Source of the DNA: Streptomyces cyanogenus | GTDB taxonomy: Bacteria > Actinomycetota > Actinomycetes > Streptomycetales > Streptomycetaceae | Length of the DNA stretch: 64,000 bases | Assembly: GCF_017526105.1 (NCBI RefSeq) | Contig: NZ_CP071839.1 | Location: 3,090,501 to 3,154,500 of the forward strand | Direction of reading: 5' to 3' | In this document: piece after piece, positions 19,391 to 28,808 of the stretch | How the letters are laid out: the number at the start of each line of letters is the position of its first letter | Position numbering within the stretch: the first letter of the stretch is position 1 | The notes under the pieces: generated by a model | Database searches by the model: none | The model's input: only the letters and a program-made list of their open reading frames with translations | What the model was told of the DNA's origin: nothing | Program-made: the position numbers and the translations under genes

Positions 19391-22300
19391 GTCGGCAGAC
19401 CCGGCGGTGTTTTCGCGGGGCTGGTCTCCAGTGCCTCCAGCGCGATCCTGATGGCCTCGTCCAGTTGGGCGTCCCGGCCCTCCGCCCAGTCCTGAGGGGT
19501 CTGTACGACCTCCACGTCGGGGTCCACCCCGTGGTTCTCCACGTCCCACCCGACCCCCTCCAGCCACATCGCGTACTTCGGCTGGGTGACCAGGGTGCCG
19601 TCGACCAGGTGGTAACGGCTGTCGATGCCGATGACTCCGCCCCAGGTGCGGGTGCCGACGACCGGGCCGATGCCGAGGGCCTTGATGGCCGCGTTGACGA
19701 TGTCGCCGTCGGAGCCGGAGAACTCGTTGGCGACGGCGACGACCGGGCCGCGCGGCGCGTCGAGGGGATAGCTGGTGGGGCGCATGCCGCGCGGGATGTC
19801 CCAGCCGATGATCCGGCGGGCCAGCTTCTCGACCACGAGCTGGGAGGTGTGACCGCCGCGGTTCTCCCGCACGTCGACCACGAGACCCTCGCGGGCCACC
19901 TCCACGCGCAGATCGCGGTGGATCTGGGCCCAGCCGGGGGCCTGCATGTCGGGGACGTGGAGGTAGCCGAGGCGGCCGGCGGAGGCCGCGTGGACGTGGG
20001 CGCGGCGGTCGGCCACCCAGGCGTGGTAGCGCAGGGGTTCCTCGTCGGCGATGGGGACGACGACGGTGTGGCGGGGCTCGCCGCCGCCGGCCGGGGAGAC
20101 GGTCAGTTCGACGGGGTGGCCCGCGGTGCCCACGAGCAGCGGACCGGGGCCCGTCACCGGGTCCACGGGATGGCCGGCGACCGCGATGATCGCGTCCCCG
20201 GGGCGGACCGCGACCCCGGGCGCGGCGAGCGGGGAGCGGGCGTCCGGGTCGGAGGTCTCCGACGGGAGGATGCGGTCGATGCGCCAACTGCCGTCCTGGT
20301 GACGGGAGATGTCGGCGCCGAGCAGGCCCTGCCGGGGGCCGCCGGAACCGCCGCGCGGGATGACGTAGGCGTGCGAGGTGCCGAGTTCGCCGTGCAGCTC
20401 CCAGAGCAGGTCGACCAGGTCGCTGTGGGTGGCGAGCCGGCCGAGCAGCGGGCGGTAGCGGTCCAGGACGCCGGTCCAGTCGGCGCCGCCGAGGTCGGGC
20501 CGCCAGAAGTGGTCACGCATGAGCCGGCCGGTCTCGTCGTACATCTGCCGCCACTCGGCGGCCGGGTCGACGGTCTGCCGGACGCGGGCGAGGTCGACGG
20601 TGACGCTGGTGTCGCCGTCGTCCTCGGTGCCGGTGCGGCGGTCGCCGGGGACGACCCGCAGGCGGCCGTCGCTCCACAGCAGGACGCGTTTGCCGTCGCC
20701 GCTGACCTCGAAGTGGTCGGCGGTGGAGGCGAGGTGCTCCAGGCGGTGCTGGGCCAGGTCGTAGCGTTCCAGCTCGCTGTGCGGCTCGGGGTCCTCGGGG
20801 TGCGCGCGGGAGGCGCCGAGGACGCCCTCCACGGGGTGGCGCAGCCAGAGGACGCCGTCCTTGGCGGCCCGCAGGGTGGAGTAGCGGCCGGCCTCCACCG
20901 GGAAGGGCACGATCCGGTCGGCGAGCCCTTCGAGGTCGATCCGGGTGGCCGGGGTGCCCTCGCTGTCGGGGGTCTCGTCCTTGTCGGGGGCCTCGAACGG
21001 GCGGCCGTGGCGCTGCGGGCCGAACGGCGAGGGGGTGGTGGCGGCCAGGGTGATCAGGTGCGGGCGGGCGCCGACCACGAACGCGAGGTCGAAGGCGTGC
21101 TCGTCGTAGACCGGGTCGAAGGCCCGGTTGGAGAGGAACGCGAGGTGTTTGCCGTCGAGGGTGAAGGCGGGCGCGTAGTCCTGGAAGCGCAGCGGGGTCG
21201 CCTCGGTGACCGACAGGTCGGTGGTGTGGGCGATGCGCAGCTGGGAGAGCGGGCGGGGGCCGGGGTGGGCCCAGGCGAGCCAGGCGGAGTCGGGCGAGAA
21301 GGCGAGGCCGAAGACCTCGCCGTCGTCGCTGCGGTCGACCTCGCGGACCTCGCCGGTCTCGCGTTCGACCAGGAGCAGTCTGCCGTCGTGCGCGGCCACG
21401 GCGGCCCGGCTGCCGTCGGGGGCCATGGCCAGCTCCAGGACCCGGCCGAGCTGTCCGGCGGCGAGCCGGCGCGGCGGGGCGCCGGGCACGGTGCCGGTCG
21501 CGGGCGCGAACTCCAGGGCGTCCTCGCCCTCGGCGTCCGTCACCCACACCACCCACTCCTCGCCCTCGGCCCGGAAGGCGCGCGGCATCCGGGCGCGCAC
21601 GCCGGGGCTGGCGGCCAGGGCGCGGGCGGGGCCGGAGCGGTGGGTGACCCAGTGGATCCCGCCGCGCACGCAGACGGCGCTGCCCCGCGCGGTGTGGTCG
21701 GGGGACGCCGCGTCGAACCAGTGGGCGGCGTTCACGGGGCGGGGCCGCAGATCGATCCGCGGGCCGCCCAGCCGCACGTCGAGCCGGCGGGGCTCGGCCC
21801 CCTCCTCCAGGCCGTCCAGCAGCCAGAGTTCACCGGCCGAGCCGTAGACGACGCGGGTTCCGTCGCCGGCCGCGTGCCGGGCGTAGAAGCCTCCCCCGCT
21901 CTCGGTGTCCCCCGGTGGGGTGTGCCGGCGCAGGTCGGAGCCGTCGGGGAGGGAGGAGTAGAGCGCGCCGGTGCCCTCGTGGTCGGAGAGGAAGCAGATC
22001 CGGTCCCCCGCCCACACCGGGCACTCGATGTTCCCGGCGATGTCCTCGTGCAGCCGGACGAAGGCGCCGCTGCCGTCCCGGTCGATCCACAACTTGCCCG
22101 CCGTGCCGCCCCGGTAGCGCTTCCAGTGGGCGGCCTCGCGGCCCATCGGCGCGGACAGCAGCACGGTGGCCGGTCCGAGAGCCACATCGCCGACCGGGCC
22201 GTACGGCAGGGTCTCGGCCGGTCCGCCGTCCAGCGGGACGGCGTGCGCCCAGCTCTGCCGGGAGCTGGGCCGGCCGTGCGCGCCGAGCGCGAGCACCCGC

Positions 22301-22629
22301 CCGTCGGGGGTCCAGCCGAGCGCCTCGGTACGGCGGTTGCCCCAGTACGTCAGCCGCTTGGCGGGGCCCCCGTCGACCGGGGCGACATGCACCTCGGGGG
22401 CGCCGTCCCGGGTGGAGGTCCAGGCGAGGTGCCGTCCGTCCGGCGATATCCGGGGCCGGGTCACCGGCGTGTTGTCGGCGCTGACCCGCCAGGCCCGGCC
22501 GCCGTCCAGCGGCGCGAGCCACACGTCGTCCTCGGCGACGAAGGTCACCAAGTCGCCGTGCAGATGGGGGAATCGGAGGTAGGCGGACGTTCCGGTTTCC
22601 GTGGTTCCCGTCGAAGCACCCTGAGTCAC
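19387..22629 (-). CDS. tri: tricorn-type protease (S41 family, beta-propeller/PDZ)
   Basis: A 1080-residue cytosolic peptidase that degrades oligopeptides downstream of the proteasome or other proteases. The N-terminal 630 residues contain repeated WTPDG/FSPDS-like beta-propeller blades (for example LGWTPDGRVLALG, LAFSPDSAWLAW). A C-terminal PDZ region (AVRPGDAIIAVAGHPVD) precedes the S41 catalytic core. The nucleophile serine is in NEFSGSDGDIVNAAIKALG (about residue 970), and a conserved downstream block is GVIGIDSRYHLVDG. Length matches archaeal and Streptomyces tricorns. It has a single long frame with no sign of damage. Confidence 0.93.
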   Translation of the reverse strand: MTQGASTGTTETGTSAYLRFPHLHGDLVTFVAEDDVWLAPLDGGRAWRVSADNTPVTRPRISPDGRHLAWTSTRDGAPEVHVAPVDGGPAKRLTYWGNRRTEALGWTPDGRVLALGAHGRPSSRQSWAHAVPLDGGPAETLPYGPVGDVALGPATVLLSAPMGREAAHWKRYRGGTAGKLWIDRDGSGAFVRLHEDIAGNIECPVWAGDRICFLSDHEGTGALYSSLPDGSDLRRHTPPGDTESGGGFYARHAAGDGTRVVYGSAGELWLLDGLEEGAEPRRLDVRLGGPRIDLRPRPVNAAHWFDAASPDHTARGSAVCVRGGIHWVTHRSGPARALAASPGVRARMPRAFRAEGEEWVVWVTDAEGEDALEFAPATGTVPGAPPRRLAAGQLGRVLELAMAPDGSRAAVAAHDGRLLLVERETGEVREVDRSDDGEVFGLAFSPDSAWLAWAHPGPRPLSQLRIAHTTDLSVTEATPLRFQDYAPAFTLDGKHLAFLSNRAFDPVYDEHAFDLAFVVGARPHLITLAATTPSPFGPQRHGRPFEAPDKDETPDSEGTPATRIDLEGLADRIVPFPVEAGRYSTLRAAKDGVLWLRHPVEGVLGASRAHPEDPEPHSELERYDLAQHRLEHLASTADHFEVSGDGKRVLLWSDGRLRVVPGDRRTGTEDDGDTSVTVDLARVRQTVDPAAEWRQMYDETGRLMRDHFWRPDLGGADWTGVLDRYRPLLGRLATHSDLVDLLWELHGELGTSHAYVIPRGGSGGPRQGLLGADISRHQDGSWRIDRILPSETSDPDARSPLAAPGVAVRPGDAIIAVAGHPVDPVTGPGPLLVGTAGHPVELTVSPAGGGEPRHTVVVPIADEEPLRYHAWVADRRAHVHAASAGRLGYLHVPDMQAPGWAQIHRDLRVEVAREGLVVDVRENRGGHTSQLVVEKLARRIIGWDIPRGMRPTSYPLDAPRGPVVAVANEFSGSDGDIVNAAIKALGIGPVVGTRTWGGVIGIDSRYHLVDGTLVTQPKYAMWLEGVGWDVENHGVDPDVEVVQTPQDWAEGRDAQLDEAIRIALEALETSPAKTPPGLPT

Positions 22630-22676
22630 GCCGTCACTCTACGCAGCGACGGGTGGGCGCCGCTCCCGCTTTCGGA

Positions 22677-23198
22677 TCACTTGCCCTGCACGGGCCAGAC
22701 GGTCCGCGTGACGGTGACGGTGACGGTCACGTCCGGCTCGGGCTGTCCCCCGGTCGGCGCGCGGTACGTCGGTCCGGGCTTCGCCGAGCAGTTGCCGAGC
22801 CCGGCGACACGGAACACCTGTCTGCCGCCGACCTTGGCCGTCAGGTCACCGCGCACACAGGCGCCGTCGACGGCCTTGGTCACCAGCCCGGTGACGACGA
22901 TCTTCCGCCCGTCATCGGTCTGGCCCTGGCAGTCGACGGAGACGACGGTGCTCTCGGACGGCGCCGGCGAGGTGCCGTGCGTGCCGTCGTCCCCCTGGTG
23001 TCCGGTGCAGCTCAGCCAGTCGACGTTCACGTGCCGGTGCTCCAGCGCGGCGGTCGCCGTCCGGTCGGTGGTGTAGGCGACGGTCGCGGACCCGAGCCCG
23101 CCCGGCTGACACGCCACGACGGCACCCGCACCCGCAGCGACGAGCCCCGCCACGGCCACCGCTCGCGTCCCGCGCCGCACCCGCCTCGATACGCCCAT
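22677..23198 (-). CDS. putative lipoprotein of unknown function
   Basis: A 173-residue predicted exported lipoprotein. The N-terminus MGVSRRVRRGTRAV is followed by a hydrophobic core and the lipobox VVAC (Cys near residue 30). The mature part has four further cysteines in pairs (LSCTGHQ, VDCQGQT, GACVRGD, GNCSAKP), possibly disulfides. The C-terminus is rich in Thr/Val (VTVTVTVTR). No catalytic motif or family was recognised. The ATG at 23198 was chosen because it begins the signal peptide. It lies 47 bases upstream of the tricorn gene start on the same strand. Confidence 0.65.
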   Translation of the reverse strand: MGVSRRVRRGTRAVAVAGLVAAGAGAVVACQPGGLGSATVAYTTDRTATAALEHRHVNVDWLSCTGHQGDDGTHGTSPAPSESTVVSVDCQGQTDDGRKIVVTGLVTKAVDGACVRGDLTAKVGGRQVFRVAGLGNCSAKPGPTYRAPTGGQPEPDVTVTVTVTRTVWPVQGK

Positions 23199-23272
23199 AC
23201 GGGGCAGCGTGCCACCGGGCCGGACCGCACGGAAGACCGCATACGGCCACTCACTCGTTCGGAGGCGCCCCC

Positions 23273-23304
23273 GAAGGGGCGCGGGGAGCTGCGCGACCAG
23301 CCAC
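23273..23304 (+). repeat. copy of a recurring GC-rich intergenic repeat
   Basis: Reads GAAGGGGCGCGGGGAGCTGC then GCGACCAGCCAC, the best-preserved of three copies in this window. It lies in the 159-base gap between the VOC gene stop and the lipoprotein gene start. Confidence 0.7.
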
Positions 23305-23357
23305 GGCCGAGCGGCGCACGACGGCGGGTGACCTCGCGTCACCCCCGGCGGCGGGCG

Positions 23358-23750
23358 TCAGCCGCGCAGCAGCAGCCACTCCTGGAGTTCGACCAGGTTG
23401 CCCTCCGGGTCCTTGAGGTGGGCCACGCGCATGCGGTCGGTCATGGGGGCCGGGCCGTGCAGCAGGACCGCGCCACGGGCGGTGATGCCGGCGCAGTAGG
23501 CGTCGAGGTCGTCGACGCGCAGGACGACCAGGGAACGGTGGCCGGTGGCGGTGTCGCCCAGCTCGGCCAGGACCTCGGCCATCATCGCGCGGTCCTGCAG
23601 AGCGATCCCGGCGGAGCCGGTGTGCGGGCTGAACTTCTCGTACGGGCCCCGGGTCGCCCCGGACTGCGGCTTGAGGCCGAGAACCTCGGCGTAGAACTGG
23701 TAGCAGGCGGCGAAGTCGGTGACCAGCAGCCGGACTTGGGCGAGTTCCAA
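23358..23750 (-). CDS. VOC (glyoxalase/bleomycin-resistance) family protein
   Basis: A 130-residue protein of the vicinal oxygen chelate fold. It has two beta-alpha-beta-beta-beta modules: LAQVRLLVTDFAACYQFY through GIALQ, and HRSLVVLRVDDLDAYC through KDPEGNLVELQEW. The final Glu in NLVELQ is a typical metal ligand, and a His is present in SPHTGS; the complete metal site is not certain. The TTG start at 23750 is preceded by GGGGGA at a good distance; longer upstream starts would overlap rsmE. It lies 16 bases downstream of the rsmE stop. Substrate unknown. Confidence 0.84.
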   Translation of the reverse strand: MELAQVRLLVTDFAACYQFYAEVLGLKPQSGATRGPYEKFSPHTGSAGIALQDRAMMAEVLAELGDTATGHRSLVVLRVDDLDAYCAGITARGAVLLHGPAPMTDRMRVAHLKDPEGNLVELQEWLLLRG

Positions 23751-23766
23751 GGTGTCCCCCAGGGGT

Positions 23767-24516
23767 TCAGGACCAGCGGCCGGTACGGCCCAGCAGCAGG
23801 GCCGCGGCGGCGGTGCCGGCGGTGGAGGTGCGCAGGACGGTGGGACCGAGGACGTAGGGCTGCGCGCCCGCCTCGGCGAAGAGCGCCAACTCCTCCGGCG
23901 AGACACCGCCTTCGGGGCCGACGACCAGCACGATCTCGCCCTCGGCGGGCAGTTCGGCGGTGGCCAGGCGTGCGTCACCGCTCTCGTGGAGCACCGCGGC
24001 GAAGTCCGCCCGGGCGAGCAGCGCGCCCACCTGCCTGGTCGTCGCCGCGTCCGCGACGTCGGGGAAACGGACCCGGCGGGACTGCTTGCCGGCCTCGCGG
24101 GCGGTGGCCCGCCACTTGCCGAGGGCTTTCAGACCGCGCTCGCCCTTCCACTGGGTGATGCAGCGGGACGCCTGCCAGGGCACGATCGCGTCGACGCCGA
24201 CCTCGGTCATCGTCTCGACGGCCAGTTCGCCGCGGTCGCCCTTCGGCAGCGCCTGGACGACGGTGATGCGCGGGCTGGCCGGCGGCTCCTCGTGCACGGG
24301 CTCCAGGTCCGTGACGACCAGCCGGTCCTTGCCCTCGGCGGCCTTGACGACGCCCTCCGCCCAGCGTCCGTGCCCGTCGGTGAGGACCACGTCCTCGCCC
24401 GGCCGCAGTCGCTTCACGGACACGGCGTGCCGTCCCTCGGGGCCGTCGAGCACGAACTCCGGCCCGAAGCGGTCGAGTTCTCCGAGCTGGTCGACGACGA
24501 AGACGGGCGCGGTCAT
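23767..24516 (-). CDS. rsmE: 16S rRNA m3U1498 methyltransferase RsmE
   Basis: SPOUT-class methyltransferase modifying 16S rRNA U1498. The 249-residue length fits. Conserved blocks are GPEGRHAVSVKRLRPGEDV (PUA-like N-terminus), ALPKGDRGELAVETMTEVGV with the downstream W-SRC segment (PWQASRCI), and the SAM-binding knot VLVVGPEGGVSPEELALF-type segment (GPEGGVSPEE). Its ATG overlaps the nitronate monooxygenase stop by 4 bases (ATGA). Gene order nitronate monooxygenase-rsmE-VOC suggests one transcript. Confidence 0.94.
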   Translation of the reverse strand: MTAPVFVVDQLGELDRFGPEFVLDGPEGRHAVSVKRLRPGEDVVLTDGHGRWAEGVVKAAEGKDRLVVTDLEPVHEEPPASPRITVVQALPKGDRGELAVETMTEVGVDAIVPWQASRCITQWKGERGLKALGKWRATAREAGKQSRRVRFPDVADAATTRQVGALLARADFAAVLHESGDARLATAELPAEGEIVLVVGPEGGVSPEELALFAEAGAQPYVLGPTVLRTSTAGTAAAALLLGRTGRWS

Positions 24517-25601
24517 CGCGGGTCACCTCCGGGCAGCGGCAGGTCCGACAACGCTGTCCCTGCCTCGGCGAGTTCGGCCGCCAGCACCTCCACCAGCCGT
24601 CCGGCCGGCAGCTCCCGGGCCATCCGGTGGCCCTGCCCCGCCCACAGCGCCATGCCCTGCGCGTCCCCGGCCTTGGCGGCGGCCTTGCGCAGCGGCGAGG
24701 TCAGGTGGTGGACCTCCGGATAGGCGGCGGGGGCGTACGGGCCGTGCTCGCGCACGAAGCGGTTGACCAGCCCGCGGGCCGGGCGGCCGGTGAAGGCGCG
24801 GGTCAGCTCGGTGCGCGCGAACAGGGGGTTGGTCAGCGCCTGCTTGTGCAGGGCGTGCGCGCCGGACTCGGGGGTGGCGAGGAAGGCGGTGCCCAGCTGG
24901 GCGGCGCTCGCGCCCGCCGCGAGGACGGCGGCGATCTGGCTGCCGCACATGATGCCGCCGGCGGCGACGACCGGGATGCGTACGGCCTCCCGGATCTGCG
25001 CGACCAGCGACAGCAGTCCGATGCCGGAACCGTCGTTCTCCGGGAGGTCCCGGTGGGTGCCCTGGTGTCCGCCGGCCTCCACACCCTGGGCGATCACCGC
25101 GTCCGCGCCGGCCCGCTCCACCGCGCGGGCCTCCTCGACGGTGGTGGCGGTGACCAGGGTGAGGGTTCCCGCCCGGCGGAAGGTGTCGAACACCTCCCGG
25201 CTCGGCACGCCGAAGTGGAAGGAGACCACCGGCACCGGGTTGTCGAGGAGGACGGCGAGCTTGGCGTCGTAGCCGTCGTCCCGGCCGCTGTCCGGGTCGC
25301 CCAGCTCGGTCTCGTACCAGGAGGCCTCGCCGGCCAGCTGGTGCGCGTACACCTCCACCGCGCCGGACTCACCGTGCTCGGGCTGCGGCATGCACACGTT
25401 CACGCCGAAGGGCCGGTTCGTGAGCCCGCGCAGCTGCTTGATCTCCTGGTACATGCCGTCGGCGGTCTTGTACCCGGCGGCGAGGAACCCGAGGCCACCG
25501 GCCTCGGAGACGGCGGCGGCGAGCTGCGGGAGGGAGACACCGCCCGCCATGGGGGCCTGCACGATCGGGTGGGGGAAGAGATCGGTCAGCGGGGAGGACA
25601 T
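24513..25601 (-). CDS. nitronate monooxygenase (2-nitropropane dioxygenase family)
   Basis: FMN-dependent TIM-barrel oxidase of 362 residues that detoxifies nitronates. The N-terminal IVQAPMAGGVSLPQLAAAV is the phosphate/FMN block. AVIAQGVEAGGHQGTHRD contains the catalytic histidine region (AGGHxG near residue 178), followed by IPVVAAGGIMCGSQIAAVLA and GASAAQLGTAFL. These are the class I family hallmarks. It is the first gene of the run that continues to rsmE by an ATGA overlap. Expression signals upstream were not identified. Confidence 0.9.
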   Translation of the reverse strand: MSSPLTDLFPHPIVQAPMAGGVSLPQLAAAVSEAGGLGFLAAGYKTADGMYQEIKQLRGLTNRPFGVNVCMPQPEHGESGAVEVYAHQLAGEASWYETELGDPDSGRDDGYDAKLAVLLDNPVPVVSFHFGVPSREVFDTFRRAGTLTLVTATTVEEARAVERAGADAVIAQGVEAGGHQGTHRDLPENDGSGIGLLSLVAQIREAVRIPVVAAGGIMCGSQIAAVLAAGASAAQLGTAFLATPESGAHALHKQALTNPLFARTELTRAFTGRPARGLVNRFVREHGPYAPAAYPEVHHLTSPLRKAAAKAGDAQGMALWAGQGHRMARELPAGRLVEVLAAELAEAGTALSDLPLPGGDPR

Positions 25602-25671
25602 GACGGCATGTTGTCACGTCCTCCGAACAAGTCCGAATCCGGGCTTCCCCCGGCATAGGCCACTGGCATAG

Positions 25672-25689
25672 AGGGGGCCGGAGCCCCCC
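25672..25689 (-). terminator. short GC hairpin after dnaJ2
   Basis: GGGGGC (25673-25678) pairs with GCCCCC (25683-25688) around a CGGA tetraloop. It lies 13 bases past the dnaJ2 stop on the minus strand. There is no strong U-run; termination is inferred. Confidence 0.5.
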
Positions 25690-25701
25690 GTACGCCCGTC
25701 C

Positions 25702-26838
25702 TCAGCGCCCGTTGAAGGCGTCCTTCAGCCGCGAGAACAGCCCCTGCTGGCCCGGCTGGAACTGGCCCTGCGGGCGCTCCTCGCCGCGGAGCTTGGCCAG
25801 CTCGCGCAGCAGTCGCTCCTGCTCGGGGTCCAGCTTGGTCGGCGTGGTCACCTCGACGTGCACGATCAGGTCACCCCGGCCGCCGCCGCGCAGATGCGTG
25901 ACGCCCCGGTTGTGCAGCGGGATCGACTGGCCGGACTGGGTACCGGGCCGGATGTCGACCTCCTCCATGCCGTCCAGCGTCTCCAGCGGCACCTTCGTGC
26001 CGAGGGCCGCCGCCGTCATCGGGATCGTGACCGTGCAGTGCAGGTCGTCACCGCGCCGCTGGAACATCGGGTGCGGCAGCTCGTGGATCTCGACGTACAG
26101 GTCGCCGGCCGGACCACCGCCGGGGCCGACCTCGCCCTCGCCGGCGAGCTGGATCCGGGTGCCGTTGTCGACACCGGCCGGGATCTTCACGGTGAGCGTG
26201 CGGCGGGAGCGGACCCGGCCGTCGCCGGCGCACTCCGGGCACGGCGTGGGCACGACCGTTCCGAAGCCCTGGCACTGCGGGCAGGGCCGCGAGGTCATGA
26301 CCTGGCCCAGGAAGGACCGGGTGACCTGGGAGACCTCACCGCGGCCGCGGCACATGTCACACGTCTGCGCGGACGTGCCGGGAGCCGCGCCCTCACCGTT
26401 GCAGGTGTTGCAGACGACCGCGGTGTCGACCTGGATGTCCTTGGTCGTCCCGAAGGCCGCCTCGCCCAGCTCGACCTCGATCCGGATCATCGCGTCCTGG
26501 CCGCGCCGGGTGCGCGAGCGCGGCCCGCGCTGCGACGCCGTGCCGAAGAACGCGTCCATGATGTCGGAGAAGTTGCCGAAGCCGCCCGCGCCGAAGCCGC
26601 CCGCGCCCGCGCCGCCCGACTGGGAGAGCGGGTCGCCGCCGAGGTCGTAGACCTGCTTCTTCTGCGGGTCCGACAGCACCTCGTAAGCGGCGTTGATCTC
26701 CTTGAACCGCTCCTGGGTCTTCGGGTCGGGGTTGACGTCCGGGTGCAGCTCGCGCGCGAGCCGGCGGAACGCCTTCTTGATCTCATCCTGCGACGCGTCG
26801 CGGCGCACGCCGAGAACGGCGTAGTAGTCCGTGGCCAC
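25702..26838 (-). CDS. dnaJ: molecular chaperone DnaJ (second homologue, DnaJ2)
   Basis: Hsp40 co-chaperone of DnaK, 378 residues. The J-domain begins MATDYYAVLGVRRDA and contains the HPD motif in ELHPDVNPD (near residue 32). A Gly/Phe-rich linker (SQSGGAGAGGFGAGGFGN) follows. Four zinc-binding repeats of the CxxCxGxG type are present: CNTCNGEG, CDMCRGRG, CPQCQGFG and CPECAGDG. The C-terminal substrate domains complete the family layout. The GTG start directly follows the hrcA TAA stop, so the pair is an hrcA-dnaJ2 operon, typical of actinobacteria. Confidence 0.95.
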   Translation of the reverse strand: MATDYYAVLGVRRDASQDEIKKAFRRLARELHPDVNPDPKTQERFKEINAAYEVLSDPQKKQVYDLGGDPLSQSGGAGAGGFGAGGFGNFSDIMDAFFGTASQRGPRSRTRRGQDAMIRIEVELGEAAFGTTKDIQVDTAVVCNTCNGEGAAPGTSAQTCDMCRGRGEVSQVTRSFLGQVMTSRPCPQCQGFGTVVPTPCPECAGDGRVRSRRTLTVKIPAGVDNGTRIQLAGEGEVGPGGGPAGDLYVEIHELPHPMFQRRGDDLHCTVTIPMTAAALGTKVPLETLDGMEEVDIRPGTQSGQSIPLHNRGVTHLRGGGRGDLIVHVEVTTPTKLDPEQERLLRELAKLRGEERPQGQFQPGQQGLFSRLKDAFNGR

Positions 26839-27855
26839 TTACGACTCCGCCAGGATCTGTCCGACGTACCGTGCCACTGCGCGTACCGCTCCCATCGTTC
26901 CCGGGTAGTCCATGCGGGTCGGTCCGACCACGCCGAGCTTGGCAACCGCCTCGCCGCCCGAACCGTAGCCGACCGACACGACGGAGGTGGAGTTGAGTCC
27001 CTCGTGGGCGTTCTCGTGGCCGATGCGCACGGTCACGCCCGGATCCTTCGCCTCGCCGAGGAGCTTGAGGAGCACGACCTGCTCCTCCAGGGCCTCCAGG
27101 ACGGGCCGGATCGTGAGGGGGAAGTCATGCACGAAGCGGGTGAGATTGGCGGTACCGCCGATCATCAGCCGCTCCTCGTTCTCCTCCACCAGTGTCTCCA
27201 GCAGAGTGGAGAGCACCGTGGAGACCGTACCGCGGTCCTCCGGCTCGAAGGCCTCCGGCAGGTCCTCGACCAGCTTCGGCACATCGGTGAACCGGCGGCC
27301 CGCGACCCGGCTGTTGAGCCGCGCCCTGAGGTCCGCGAGCGAGGCCTCGCCGAACGGCGCCGGGCAGTCGACCATACGCTGCTCGACCCGGCCGGTGTCC
27401 GTGATCAGCACGAGCATCACGCGCGCGGGAGCCATCGAGAGCAGCTCCACGTGCCGGACCGTGGACCGGGTCAGCGACGGGTACTGCACGACGGCGACCT
27501 GCCGGGTCAGCTGCGCCAGCAGCCGCACCGTCCGCGCCACGACGTCGTCCAGGTCGACGGCGCCCTCCAGGAAGTTCTGGATGGCCCGCCGCTCGGGCGC
27601 GGTCATCGGCTTCACGCCCGCGAGCTTGTCCACGAAGAGCCGGTAGCCCTTGTCCGTGGGGATCCGCCCCGCGCTGGTGTGCGGCTGGGCGATGTACCCC
27701 TCGTCCTCCAGGGCCGCCATGTCGTTGCGGACGGTCGCCGGGGAGACCCCGAGGTTGTGCCGCTCGGTCAGGGCCTTCGACCCGACCGGCTCCTCGGTGC
27801 CGACATAGTCCTGGACGATGGCGCGCAGTACCTGAAGCCTGCGTTCACTCAGCAT
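26839..27855 (-). CDS. hrcA: heat-inducible transcription repressor HrcA
   Basis: Represses class I heat-shock genes by binding CIRCE. The 338-residue protein starts [18 protein letters not shown], with the winged helix [18 protein letters not shown] (near residue 45) and the dimerisation/GAF-like C-terminal region ([18 protein letters not shown]). The ATG at 27855 has GGAGGTG eight bases upstream; the much longer frame upstream is rejected. A CIRCE element sits 50 bases before the start, so the gene is expected to be autoregulated. The dnaJ2 gene follows immediately. Confidence 0.96.
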   Translation of the reverse strand: MLSERRLQVLRAIVQDYVGTEEPVGSKALTERHNLGVSPATVRNDMAALEDEGYIAQPHTSAGRIPTDKGYRLFVDKLAGVKPMTAPERRAIQNFLEGAVDLDDVVARTVRLLAQLTRQVAVVQYPSLTRSTVRHVELLSMAPARVMLVLITDTGRVEQRMVDCPAPFGEASLADLRARLNSRVAGRRFTDVPKLVEDLPEAFEPEDRGTVSTVLSTLLETLVEENEERLMIGGTANLTRFVHDFPLTIRPVLEALEEQVVLLKLLGEAKDPGVTVRIGHENAHEGLNSTSVVSVGYGSGGEAVAKLGVVGPTRMDYPGTMGAVRAVARYVGQILAES

Positions 27856-27905
27856 TCGCGCGCACCTCCAGCATGTCGTCCCCTCGTCCCTTCGGGTCGT
27901 CGGCC

Positions 27906-27931
27906 TGGCACTCTTCGCATGCGAGTGCCAA
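27906..27931 (-). promoter_or_regulatory. CIRCE operator for HrcA
   Basis: Minus strand: TTGGCACTC, nine bases, GAGTGCCAG. The consensus is TTAGCACTC-N9-GAGTGCTAA; the 8-bp core arms are exact inverted repeats. It lies 50 bases upstream of the hrcA start and just after the predicted -10 box, where bound HrcA would block transcription. Positions are direct; the function is from the known family. Confidence 0.92.
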
Positions 27932-27945
27932 CGTTCCCCCGGCCC

Positions 27946-27976
27946 AGTGTACGGCTGTCGGGTACACACTGGGCAA
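27946..27976 (-). promoter_or_regulatory. candidate hrcA promoter
   Basis: On the minus strand TTGCCC (27976-27971) and TACACT (27951-27946) are separated by 19 bases, slightly long for the housekeeping sigma factor. The CIRCE operator begins about 15 bases further on. The region also forms an imperfect inverted repeat (CCCAGTGTAC against GTACACACTGGG). Confidence 0.4.
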
Positions 27977-28018
27977 GGTCGGGCCGCGGTACCGGTTCGT
28001 ACCGCTAGCGTCGCCGCT

Positions 28019-28741
28019 ATGAGCGTGACTTGGGAAGAGCTGGGCTGGGAACGGCTGACCGCCGGGGTGGGGCGGTGCCGGCTGCCCGGCTGGGACTGCA
28101 CGGCGGGGCTGGTCCTCGGGGAGGACACGGCGCTCCTCGTGGACGCCGGGTCGAGCCTGGCGGAGGGGGCCCGGCTGCGCGCGCAGGCCGAGGAACTGGC
28201 GGGCGGCCGTGTGACCCATCTCGCGCTCACCCACCCCCATTTCGACCACGTGTTCGGCGCGGCCGCGTTCGCCGGGGCCGAGGTGTACGCGGCGGTGGGC
28301 CTGGACGCGGCGCTGTCGCACGAGCGCGCGGAGCTGCGCCTGGACGCGATCAGGAACGGGCTGCCGGTGGCGGACGCGGACGAGGCGGTGGACGCGCTCG
28401 TCCCGCCCGGCCACCTGGTCTCCGGCGAGTGGACCCTCGACCTCGGCGGCGGCCGGCAGGCGCTGCTGGCCAACGTGGGCCCCGGCCACACCGCGTACGA
28501 CCTCGCGGTCCTGGTGCCGGGGGATCCGGAGGTGGTCTTCTGCGGCGACCTGGTGGAGGAGTCCGGCGAGCCGCAGGCGGGCCCGGACGCGGTCCCGTCC
28601 CGCTGGCCGGACGCCCTCGACCGGCTGCTGGCCCTGGGCGGCGAGGACGCGCTGTACGTGCCGGGTCACGGCGCGGTGGTCGACGCGGGGTTCGTCCGCC
28701 GCCAACGACAGGACCTGGCAGCACGGTTCGGCGTGATCTGA
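28019..28741 (+). CDS. metallo-beta-lactamase fold hydrolase
   Basis: A 240-residue MBL-fold protein. The metal site is [13 protein letters not shown] (HxHxDH, near residue 72); a further His is in [12 protein letters not shown] and the bridging Asp in VFCGDLVEE. The final His is in [10 protein letters not shown]. The ATG at 28019 has no ribosome site; a TAGCGT hexamer ends 7 bases before it, so the mRNA is probably leaderless and the longer upstream frame is rejected. The substrate is unknown; glyoxalase II-like thioesters or other small esters are possible. It is divergent from hrcA. Confidence 0.85.
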   Translation: MSVTWEELGWERLTAGVGRCRLPGWDCTAGLVLGEDTALLVDAGSSLAEGARLRAQAEELAGGRVTHLALTHPHFDHVFGAAAFAGAEVYAAVGLDAALSHERAELRLDAIRNGLPVADADEAVDALVPPGHLVSGEWTLDLGGGRQALLANVGPGHTAYDLAVLVPGDPEVVFCGDLVEESGEPQAGPDAVPSRWPDALDRLLALGGEDALYVPGHGAVVDAGFVRRQRQDLAARFGVI

Positions 28742-28808
28742 GCTGCTCTTCCCGGCCGTTCCGGCGTGTCGTACGCCGCGGTGCGCGGCTTCTCCTATCG
28801 TCATCCGA

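Noticed and set aside
18061..23076. Plus-strand open frame of about 1670 codons antisense to rnz, HIT and tricorn
   Set aside because: Composition is Ala/Gly/Val/Arg-rich with no motif, no ribosome site, and it lies opposite well-supported genes; typical of high-GC frames.
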